Shown here: positions 47,594-57,442 of the stretch, piece by piece
Layout of the letters: the number at the start of each line of letters is the position of its first letter
Numbering within the stretch: the stretch's first letter is position 1
DNA from: Mycogone perniciosa
Taxonomy: Eukaryota > Ascomycota > Sordariomycetes > Hypocreales > Hypocreaceae
Direction: 5' to 3'
DNA: 64,000 nt
NCBI GenBank assembly: GCA_025331125.1
Contig: JAOALB010000098.1
Location: 51,136 to 115,135 of the forward strand
Program-made: the position numbers and the translations under genes
Notes under the pieces: generated by a model
Seen by the model: only the letters and a program-made list of their open reading frames with translations
Database searches by the model: none
Told to the model about the DNA's origin: nothing

Positions 47594-48494
47594 TGGGCTA
47601 GCTTGGGGCAACATTATGGGGCGTTGGACTGATTTGTGTTGTTCGGCACGTCGTCTTTTGTCTTTGTTTTTCAAACTCGAAACACATCATTGCTTTGCGC
47701 TTTGACACGACACCACGCACCCCATTTTCTTGAGTCTCGAATCACGACTGGCGTTGGAGATTTTAGTCTACCGGTGGATTGTCATCAGTCAAATTTCATA
47801 CTTTGCTTGATTTAGTGCCCCTGTTGGCTTGCTCGTGCTTGAATGCTTCATCTCGTATCATGGTAACCTGAACTTTCTTGATACCCATATGCCAAGCTAA
47901 AATTTAGTCCCTGCAATAGGAGCATTAGCATAGTTTGTTTGCTTTGGTCTTTCCTCATCCACGATTCAATATGTAACAGTAGCAATGGTCTCGGGAGTAT
48001 TAGAGCAGTGTTGGTTGCTTGGAGGAATTCAAGCATCATTCATTGCCATGGGCTTGAAGTATTGGAACGTTGGTGATTTTAAATTGGAATTGTGATAAAT
48101 ATCTAGGCGAAACGATAGCAGCAGGTATTCTAAGATTCGATAGTATTTATTTATTGCCAACCCTGCTCCGCGAAAATTATAACGACGACCGCCTTCAAAT
48201 GATATCCGTGATCTATCGGCAATGGCTTATCTGACTTTACTACATTCCTGGTCGTGGTCTTCGGGGTTGTCAGTGGCGGGTTGCGTACAGAGCGAAGGGG
48301 TCGATATGTGAAGCGCGCGTGAGCTAACAGTGAGGTGACAGGTAGGTATCGAACCATGGTGAAACTAATCTCTGCCTCTTTTCTCCGGAGAAAGGGAAGA
48401 CTGGCAGCTATTTAAGCCTAGGGCTACTACTCCATCACTCTCCAGAGCCCGTGACTGAAGCGAGGGGCCTGCTGGAGATCAAGGCCCCTGATAC
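47594..48494. other. Convergent intergenic region (RRM gene / ADE4)
   Basis: About 900 bases where the RRM gene (+) and ADE4 (-) converge; it should contain both 3' UTRs. No further gene is seen. Confidence 0.5.
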
Positions 48495-51114
48495 CTAAGG
48501 CCTGCTTGCAAGGTTATAAAGGCTGTAAAATCATTAGTCTTCAAACGTTAATTTTGATCCATCGGTTGTGAGAGTATACATACCTGATGTCCTCTTGGTG
48601 CTCTAAGCCCTTGGCGCGATCATACAATGCCTCTTTCGCGGGGCCGTTTCTCGCGGCCAGGACAGCGTCGGCATCTCCCTCGTCATCTGTGACAGCCGTG
48701 CTCTTCCTCTTTTTATTTCCATGCAGCCGACTCGAACGCTCGAAATAATCGGCGGGCACGGGGGTCTTGTACTGGCCGCAAAAGACACCAATCTCGAAGT
48801 CCTTAACTTGGTTCTTTTCGTCGGCCGCTTCTATACAAGCCGCTTTCAAGTCCTCGAGCGTTTGGAACACTAAAGCATCACATTGAATAAAGCTAGTCAT
48901 CTCTTGCAGCGTCCTGCCGTGAGCAAGCAGTTCTTGGGCATTGAGTCAGTTTTCTAGTATATAGGATATGCCTGGGACCATGCTTACGAGCCGGGTCGGC
49001 GAGGTCAATGCCGTGCTAGAGGAGCTAGGTTAGTCATAACTTTCCAAATTGTAAAGCCAGGGTATAGGTGCCTATTTCTTGGGGCAGATGTAACGCTTAC
49101 AATATGTGAATGGGTGATCTCCGGACTGCAAGACACAAGGATGATCCGCTTTGCCTTGCATTCCCTAACCATTTGAACCTGGAAAAGCAAAATCTGTAAG
49201 CCTCGTGCTCATGTTCGTGCTATGAATTAGGGATATGGTCACGTACTATCTCGCACGAAGTCGTCCCCCGTACAATGCTATCGTCAACAAGGCATACGAC
49301 CTTGTCTTTGAATTCAGATGCAATGGGCGAGAGCTTCCGACGAACGCTTTTTTGTCGTGCCTTCTGGCCGGGAAGCTGTATCAAGACAAATAATCAGCAT
49401 TATCCATTGTTAGCATTCTGTGAGGGCAGGGACGCACAATGAATGTGCGGTATATGTATCTATTTTTCACAAACGCATTAGAGAATGGCTTTTGTAGCTC
49501 CTTGGCTAATATAGCAGCGGCCGTATTACTCGTCTAGTTGGAAGGGTCTAGTCAGCAATGGCATGTAGCTTAAAGTGTAATATGCAGAAAATGCTTACCT
49601 CCGGTATTGGAATGACTTGATAAGAATAGGTTAGCAGGCCCAGCTAAATATATAATGGTGCGCAGAGGTTGACAGAGATACTGGATATTCTGTAAAAGGT
49701 TGGGATAATCTGAGTGACTTACCAACATCAATATCCCGAACTCCATCTTCTCCCAAAACCTGTCTCATCCTGTTTGCCAACTTAAGCCCCATGTTCTGTC
49801 GGCTGTGATGGACAGATATTCCGTCAATCAAACTATCGGGCCTTGCTAGGTAAAGATATTCGAAAAGATCAGGGGTATAAGATTTCATCTCTACAATTTG
49901 AGAGAACTGGGGAATCCCTCCTTTCTGTAAAAAGACAGCCTGACCAGGTAAGATATCAACAATATCTTTAAATCCAAGCTGTGTTAGGGCGATAGATTCC
50001 GAGGCTAGAAAATAGTCCGTAGCGCCTTCAAGTGTTTCAGATGGTCGAGATCCGAGGCAAAGAGGCCTAATACCATTCTCATCACTGCAAAGTTGATAAG
50101 ACATGTTAGTCAAGAGTTTGAAGGACACAGGAATCAAGACTCACCGAAATCCTAAAATTCCAAAGCCAGCAAGCATTGCAGTACAGGCAAAGGCACCATG
50201 ACACCTTGCATATACCTCGCGTAGTGCAGTGAAGATATCGTCCACATTTGCTCGGGCTTTGCCAAGTTCGCCGAGGGCATGGGCGAAAACGTTAAGCCTG
50301 GAGAATCGACGTTAGCGAAAACTCGGAACTGAAGTCGAAAAGACGGAGAGCCCTACAAGAGTTCCGAGTCGGAGTCGGTGTTCACGTGTCGTCGAGCCTC
50401 ATAATCCAAGAATCTGACAAGATTCGGGGTGTTTACGAGATTTCCGTTCACGCTCATAGATAAACCGAACGGGGAATTAACGAAAAATGGCTGTGCTTCC
50501 GCTCTGCAGTCGAGGCGTTGTTAGTAGGTGTTCAAATGAGTTCCGAGGTAGAGTCGCAACTCCAGTCAAGCGTACGCAGATGAGGTGCCCGCAGTGGGAT
50601 ACCTCAGGTGGGAAATTCTGCCAACGTCAGCTCCATTCCTTTTTCCTTGGTGGCCAGGATGTTGCTGGCGGTGGAGGTTACCCCATGAAGCCAGGCATCG
50701 TCGCCGTCGTCACGCGTCTGCCCTCATCGAACACTTTGCTGGCCATACCATTGCCCTTGCACTGATAGACCCTCCCGCCCTGGCATACGGCAATACCTGC
50801 AGCATCTTGTCCGCGCTGTTGCTAGCGTCAGCATTCCTCTATGACAACTGACAATGAGGCTTCGTCGAGGAGGGTATGTTGGCGATTGAGTGACTGACAT
50901 GTTGAAGATAATATGCGGACTCGTGCAGCTCGACGGCGGCCGTGGTGGCTTTCGAATCGCCCAGCTGTCAAGGCAGTTAGCATGTTTCTTCTCATTCTCT
51001 CTTCTATATTGCTGTCTCTCAGCGCGTGCGTCTCCCGGGGACATGGGTATGTCTCTTGGGAGGCGGGGGAGGGGCACAGGGAGGACATACCAATATGGCC
51101 GAGACACCACACAT
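48495..51114 (-). CDS. ade4: Amidophosphoribosyltransferase (glutamine PRPP amidotransferase)
   Basis: Fourteen exons, 550 residues: 51114-51091, 50964-50899, 50815-50682, 50617-50576, 50503-50357, 50297-50145, 50084-49723, 49615-49599, 49533-49438, 49375-49247, 49178-49101, 49015-48988, 48932-48584, 48522-48495. It makes phosphoribosylamine from PRPP and glutamine, the first committed step of purine synthesis. The class II glutaminase starts with catalytic Cys2 (MCGVSAIL). It continues through YYLQHRGQDAAGIA, HLRYPTAGTSS, MSVNGNLVNTP, NTDSDSELLL and DENGIRPL. The phosphoribosyltransferase half has VVIPIPETSNTAA and the PRPP motif VCLVDDSIVRGTTS. No active-site residue is missing, so it looks functional. 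Thirteen introns, with exons as small as 17, 24 and 28 nt, is far denser than most neighbours. Confidence 0.94.
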
Positions 51115-52509
51115 TGTATCACGATGAGGTAACCAGTAGGCCAGTGGCACAACAAATTTCACAAAATTGTGCCGCGTATAGCTTGAAGACGAGTGATAAC
51201 AATTCAATATAAAGGTGCGTTCTTTGTGCATCGACATCGGAGCTGGTTGTGATCTAACGACGAAATTTTTTAGGTAAAGCGGGCCGGCAAATGATCCGGT
51301 GGGGAGGGTGGGATTCGTAGTGGAACTTTCGTAAACTTTCCCTTCCGAACTTAAAACATTCACAATGGTAAGTAAGGCAAGCAAGCAAGGTAAGCTAGTT
51401 TCACGAATGCGAGGCCGTAGCAGGAAATTATGGCCCGTTGGTGGGTCCTCCGGAAACTAACTAAAAGGACTTTGAAGGCCTTTTAGCCACTATAAAAATC
51501 GAGCCACCTAGACCTTTATATAAGCTAGTTGAATTGTATACTGTATTTCCTATATAATCTTAATAATAACACATAGATACTATATCATGCTGGGTGTCGG
51601 CGTACAGCTTGACTCGCCTTCTAAGGGGCATAGGGCGCTCAGGAATCTTAGACAACACTGATTGACAAGCTCAATGACTGACCCTTTGCCACTTGCGTTG
51701 GATCAGAATTCCCTATCCATTGTTTCACTGTAAGTATGTCTTCGGTCGTCGGTCGTAGTGGCAGCCGCAATCAACAATGGAGCTTGGAGAGATGGAGTGT
51801 CGTCGTTGGCCGAGAAGAACCTTGGGAGTACTAATGCTAGTTAGTCTTACTTTTTATTAGTCGCCGACGCAATAAAATTTGGGTTGTGTGCAACACTTGA
51901 GTTCTGAAGGCAACATTGATTCTGTGTTTGGCCGTGGTGACAAAAAGTCCGTCACCACTGGGTTAGGGTTGAGCACTTGCACTGCACCTACAATGTCTGT
52001 CATTATGACTTGGGCCAAATTTCGACCGACATTAGCAACCCTTGAAAGGCCATTTGGAATCAGAAAAGCGAACACAAAATGGAAAAATGAGAGGTAGTCC
52101 TGGTCGATTCCATTAATTGAGAAATAAACTTCCATCCTGCATACAGAATTCTTCGGAACCGCCCAATTTTTACAAAGTTCGTTTCTGAAGCAAGAATTTC
52201 ATTCCCTCCATTCCGGACCACCGCAGGAGCCAACCTCTGGTTGGAGTGATGTTTCTAAGTAGATAGCTTGAACTACTGCACCCCTGGTCTAAGAAAGGGG
52301 GCATACAGAAATAATGGAGAAGCCCAATAAAATCAATCCCAAACGCAAGGGTAAGAAGGCACCTCTTTCTCTATCAATGGATCGTGTCGTTCCGGTCCGT
52401 TACAAGAAGTGAAGTTAGTGGCTCACGACTAGTCCCGATCTACACCACGCGTACGCCGGTAAACTCTTCAAAGAAGTTGATTTATCTGTGCTTGTGATGA
52501 CAAACACTA
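51115..52509. other. Intergenic region with an orphan ATG-GTAAGT start-like site
   Basis: About 1.4 kb. The left 250 bases look like a divergent promoter: ADE4 starts leftwards at 51114. On the plus strand a leader-like sequence ends in CACAATGGTAAGT at 51362-51373, as in genes whose first exon is only ATG. No following exon is recognisable. The remainder is AT-rich, including CTTTGAAGGCCTTTTAG-like palindromic sequence near 51470-51487. Confidence 0.4.
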
Positions 52510-53860
52510 CTAGTAAATCTTAGCTTTATTCTGATACTGCTTCGCTTCAGGCATTTGTGGTGTCCATACGAAGCTCTTCACCGCTACCGTCGGTGTTGGC
52601 CAGCCCTCAAAGTCACGATAGACAACATCGCATTTCTCCAAGCTTCCGAGGTCGGTAGGGAAGTAATCGAGCTTCTCTTCCGTTTCCTGATCTTTGTAGG
52701 CAATCGCAACCTTGATGAATGGGAAGGTGTCCAAAACATCAAGCTTTGTCCCGTTCCAGGCTGTGTAGTGGTTGATTGATGCTGAGCATTTCAGCATCAC
52801 AAGATCGAGATATCCATAATTTGCGCTTTCGGCTGGTGGAAACATCAAACTCCCGTCAGATCTCTTGTAGGGCAAAAACGACCTCACCGAGGTCCTCCGT
52901 CTTGAAAATGCCCTCTTCCACTCGAGTCTGAGTAGTATGTAGGATTCGCGTGATTTATCGGGCAGCTGAAGTGAAACATACCGTGTAAGCCTTGACGACT
53001 CTAGGGATGGTTAGTTATGATTTCGCCATGGATCAAGAGAAAGAACACTAACCCAATGATATTTCTGAGCACAAACTACCGTTAGCAAAAGTGAAAGGAC
53101 GAAAAGGTGTTGTCAATGGTAGAGACATACTCAATTTTTCTGAGGTTAACCGCCAGTCCGGTTATGACAACTCCCAGGCCTAGACAAAGTTAGCCATGCC
53201 CATACCAGGCAGCGTACGTCAAGAATATTCGAAAACTCGACCTGTGCTGCTGCTGGTGACGTAGGGATGTCCATGTCCATCATCAAGGCGTTTGCGCTAT
53301 CCACTCATATTTTGGCATTGAACTCCTGGGCATCCTCCATGAAATGCACCGAATCAATGTAGAATAGTGCAAGCCTCTTCTGGCACTCTCGGAACTGGGC
53401 AATCTCTTGCTCGACATCGTACACCAGCAGGTCACCGAACCTCTTCTTATGGCTGCTAGCTTCCGTAGCTTGGCCTCGAAATGCTCTTGGTCGAAGATTT
53501 CATGAACTCGAATTCCGCTATAGATGGTCAATGTCATTATGAGAAGCATTCCTCTTCCAGCTTTCATTACCTCCTAGCGCGTAGGTAGGACCAATACCCC
53601 GTCCTGTGGTGCCAATCTTTTGGGAGCCACGCTCTACCTCTTCAAGACCGTTGACAAGAGAGTGTAAGTTGAGGTTTACCTGGGCGCGGTCACTGACGAA
53701 GATACGGTCTCAGACACCTTCCAGTCTCTTCTTTTCTAAGGCCGTAGGCTCAAACCAGAAGCCCCGGACATTGAAGACGACGTCAATGCCAATCGGACTG
53801 ATGCGTTTGGGATTGACAGCTGCGGTCTTGGGCAAATATGTGTGGCGATGGTGGCTAAGT
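52510..53860 (-). pseudogene. ade12: Decayed adenylosuccinate synthetase (ADE12-like)
   Basis: Successive minus-strand segments match the family in order: IFVSDRAQVNLNLHSLVNGLEE, then KIGTTGRGIGPTYA (~53,720-53,585); SGIRVHEIFD and KRFGDLLVYDVEQEIAQF (~53,525-53,390); NALMMDMD and YVTSSSTG (~53,300-53,250); GVVITGLAVNLRKIE, VVKAYT, TRVEEGIFKTEDLGE. Last is YLDLVMLKCSASINHYTA to a stop at 52510, about 30 residues early. In-frame stops TGA lie at 53710-53712, 53305-53307 and 52856-52858, and frameshifts separate several blocks. The N-terminal GTP-binding GDEGKGK region is not found. The intact enzyme makes adenylosuccinate from IMP and aspartate. It is broken beyond function and lies on the same strand as ADE4, 1.4 kb away. 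Confidence 0.85.
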
Positions 53861-54235
53861 GTAAACAGGATGATAGGTGCTAACTGGTCATTAAGTCTTA
53901 CTCAACTGCCATACAGAGTACTTCGTACTGCTAAGGCTGCAAAAAGTGGAGTGTGGCACAGTTGCAGCACAGCAATCATGATGTGGACCTCACATTTCGG
54001 CTCCCAGACCTGCTATAAGAATTTATTGTGAGCAACACATCTTGAAGTGATGCCACGGTAGAAGGCAAGACTACTAAATGATATCCACCAGCGAAACAGC
54101 AATCATGAAGGAAATGGAGAAAGAAAGACATCTAGGGCGGTCACGTGTATGTGAGCTACAAGAGAGTCAAATACCGTCACAACTCGTGAGGTCCTTATGA
54201 AATGCTATAAATCCAATATTGTAGATTGTTGAATA
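53861..54235. other. Intergenic remnant region
   Basis: About 375 bases beyond the recognisable end of the adenylosuccinate-synthetase remnant. It may contain its eroded N-terminus, but I cannot align it. A GTACTTCGTAC motif lies near 53930. Confidence 0.4.
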
Positions 54236-57200
54236 CTCCAAACTATGAGGTAAGACATGTTCCTAACATCGAACATATCTTCCTATCCCCGCTGTCGTAC
54301 TGCATGGAAATCCGGTTCCAGCTCCTCGAATCTAGAACACCAACTGCAGCTTGTACATGTGATGCTTGATGCCACCAAGTCCAACTATATAGGCGATCAT
54401 TCAGTCTGCTCTCGGAAATACGGTGGTTCGTGAAATCGTCCGCGATGTGCTTCTCAAGCGCTTTCTTCGAAAATATGGGATCATCGGCAAGATACGTTGG
54501 CGTTTTTCCCTGTGGTAGTAGCTAGCGATTGCTGAAAACGCTTTAACAGCAGGCCTGAGAGAATGTTAGGTTTGGAAACAATGAGTGAAGAGTCCTTTGC
54601 TGACATACTAATGGCATTAGATGAATCTTCTCGCATTCCACGCCCCCTATGCCCGCCATTTTTCTGCAAGTTGTCCTGTTGCAGTATTCTTTCATAAGAG
54701 AGGACGTGAAGGTGTCACGAGACTCTAACTTTAGAGAATATACCGAGACAGATGGCTGGGTTTCCTTGGGTTCCCAGTCAAATTAATTCCTCTGCCTCCA
54801 TTAAGATAGCGAAAGAAAGAATTGCTCATCTTAAATGGTTGGCTCACGTTATTAGACGTATACAGAACAGGCAAATGGGGAAAACTTACCATCACCTTTG
54901 AACTCCTTAGATGTGAAACTTTACCAGATACAGTGCGTTTGATAAACTCTTCAATTGTCTGAGTTTGTCCGTCAACCGAGAGGGGCCGATTTTCTTTGGA
55001 CCACTCCCAGATGTCATCGCTCTTTTCTGTCTCCATCCTCGCTCGCTGTCTCTCTTGATATCTTGAGAAGGCCTGTTCGGGGTGGGAATATTAGCTCGTA
55101 TGGTTCCTTTCGTCTGATTCTGTAGGCGGCTAGGGATAATCTCTTGATGGGTTTCTGAAGAGCGTCGTTGCCGATCTGATCGATTTGGTAACTATGTACG
55201 TTTCCTCGTTATAGCTCTTCGTTCTTTGGGAAACAGATTGCTTTTGCTAAAAGGGCAAGACTTTCGGGCTTTCGGGGTGCTTCGTTCGACTTTCAGACAG
55301 GTTAGCATCGCCTCTTTCCTATAATCCAGGGGTGATACTTCCCGAAGCCAAGATCTCTTCTTTTGTAGAGTCTCCCCCCCTACCTCTATCCAGAAGTTGC
55401 TCGTTTCGCGCACGTCGATCCAAGATTCCTCACACAATTTTGCTACAATGTTAGTGATTGATAATATGGAGGGACTCACAGATAGTTGTGAAAAAAAATG
55501 ATGGATAAGGGGGCACCCACCCACCATCCCGCTCCCCTTCTCCAAAACCTAGGAAATTGTTAGCAAGCGACATCAGTTACATTAGGATTTGGGAATTTGA
55601 GAAGAGGCGCCCACCCGCCCATTACCTCTTCTCCCTACCTTTTCCCTGTAAGTTGTGCGCGTAAATCGATTCAGGATGCCTGGTTTGTTAAGCCGCTCAT
55701 AAAACTGTAGTCTAATGTTAGCGATCAATAACAGAGAGGGACTCACAGATAAGCTATTAGCTGTAAAACAGAGAGTGGATGAAGGGGGGCACCCGCCCAC
55801 CGTCCCGCTCCCCTTCTCCAGGAACCTGTTTTAGCTGTTAGTAGACTTCAACAATGAGAGGATAGGAATTCGAGAAGAGGTCGCCCGCCCACCCCTGCCT
55901 CTTCTTCTCCTTACCGTAGCCCACTATTATCGAACCTACACACACGTTAGCAAACCACATAAGACAAGGGAATATGGAGTTGAGAAGAGGTCGCCCGCCC
56001 ACCCGCTGCCTCTTCTCCCTACCTTTCCCCATCAGTGATGCGTTTCGCGCAAGTTGATCCGATTTGTCTAGTCTGCCAAGTTGCTAAAAGGATTATCAAT
56101 GATGGGGAAAGACTTACGGGTAATCTGTGAGCTGTAAAAAGAGAATGGGTGAAGGGGGCACCCGCCCACCATCCCGCTCCCCTTCTCCCAGAACCTAGAA
56201 AATAGTCAGCAAACTACATCAGAATTAGGGTGTGAGAATTCGAGAAGAGGCGCCCGCCCACCCACTACCTCTTCTCCCTACCTTTTCCCTTTAAGTTGTG
56301 AGCGTAAATAGATCCGAGTTTCCTAGTCTGCCAAGTTGCTAAAGGGATTATCATTGATGGGGAAAGACTTACAGGTAAGTCTTAGCTGTCAAAAGAGAAT
56401 GGATGAAGGGGGCACCCACCCGCCATCCCGCTCCCCTTCTCCAAAACCTAGGAAATTGTTAGCAAGCGACATCAGTTGCATTAGGACTTGAAATTTTGAG
56501 AAGAGGTGCCCGCCCACCTAGTCCCTCTTCTCCCTACCTTTCCCCGTGAGATGTCCGTTTGGAATCAAGTGATCAGCACCGACAGTATCCTTGGGTCGTT
56601 CTGCGAAAAGCTTGTTTCGAGAAACTGCCTGGAGAAGAACTGCATCACCTCTCTCGCCCAAGTGAGGTACTGGAATAGAGGACAGATTGTTTTTGTCGTC
56701 AGGATAATTGCTGCCTGGATAGTGTGGTGCTGTTGGATGGTCTTTCTTGGGTGTGGTTTTTAGGAAAAAAAGAAATTGATATGAGTAGAAATTTGGATTA
56801 GGTACTAAGGTATTAGGTAGATGGAAGAATAGGTACGTACCGAGTACTAATGGGCCTTTTGCTCTGACAAGAAGGTCAGGCCAAACTCAGGCAGCTGGCG
56901 GTGCGTATTCGATTATGGTCTCGTCTCAAGCTACAATCCTGGGGCTCAGATCTGAAATGTGCGTTCTATGACACTAGCGAGTCCTAGTTATGGAAAACGT
57001 AGTCATAGAAAACTTCCTTTCTCACCTGTCAAGCTACTCCAAAGCCAGTTGAGTTTATGGTCTAGGATTCGCTGAAGTGCCACTGTGTATTCCATGCCAT
57101 AAGAAGCAACAAATGCCAAAAGCAAATGCTATCACATGTCGTTCCAGCTACTAGCTTTACTACCTCTCAGAAATTGAAGGTCCATTTTCATCCCCCTGCT

Positions 57201-57442
57201 GCATGTTTACGGAATTGTCCCCACTAAGCACTTCTCGGCAGAGCAGACTGCCGTCAACTCATATGTTGTTGACTCACCAAGTAAACGAAATCTAGTTGCC
57301 TGGCGAAACTTCGCCCTGGCCCACTTGTTTTCTCTTTTCCCTTTACCCTTTGAAGTTTTCGTCTGAACTTGTTGATTGTTTCAACCTGAGGCATAGAGAT
57401 CAACGTTGGCGTTTTCGGATAGCAGCTAGCCAATTTCTTCAC
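54236..57442 (-). other. Unrecognised, possibly fragmented multi-exon gene
   Basis: Several minus-strand stretches read like exons but match nothing I know. From upstream: 57,430-57,275 (PTLISMPQVETINKFRRKL, donor GTGAGT); ~57,080-57,029 (MEYTVALQRILDHKLNWLW, donor GTGAGA); ~56,885-56,538 (YPGSNYPDDKNNLSSIPVP, HLGERGDAVLLQAVSRNKL, donor GTAGGG); 55,708-55,640 (ERLNKPGILNRFTRTTYRE); 55,080-54,920 (DDIWEWSKENRPLSVDGQTQ, TIEEFIKRTVSGK); 54,540-54,236 (TYLADDPIFSKKALEKHI). Splice-like branch sites lie between them. I could not join them into one frame, and the hairpin array interrupts them. It is either a rapidly evolving intron-rich gene or a decaying one. Confidence 0.3.
55370..56560. repeat. 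Tandem array of GC-rich hairpin modules
   Basis: Two hairpin modules alternate with a period of about 255-275 bases. Module B has the perfect arms GAGAAGAGG and CCTCTTCTC around a GCCCGCCCACC loop. It occurs at 55599-55633, 55872-55909 (one arm lengthened), 55982-56017, 56242-56276 and 56498-56532. Module A has imperfect arms GGATGAAGGGGGC and GCTCCCCTTCTCC around ACCCGCCCACCATCCC. It occurs at 55503-55543, 55777-55819, 56147-56188 and 56401-56442. Between them are conserved spacers with TTGCTAAC and CTAG (minus strand), resembling branch sites and acceptors, and GTAGGGAG, resembling a donor. Copy lengths differ by non-multiples of three, so the modules are not a protein repeat. On the minus strand the loops are G-rich. 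Confidence 0.85.

Noticed and set aside
48340..48440. Possible tRNA-like sequence near GGTATCGAACC
   Set aside because: No matching acceptor or anticodon stems could be paired; not a tRNA.
55499..56560. Reading the hairpin modules as repeated protein exons (LEKGSGMVGGCPL)
   Set aside because: Copies differ by one or two bases in the C and G runs, so the frame is not kept between units; the conserved unit is the stem-loop, not a peptide.
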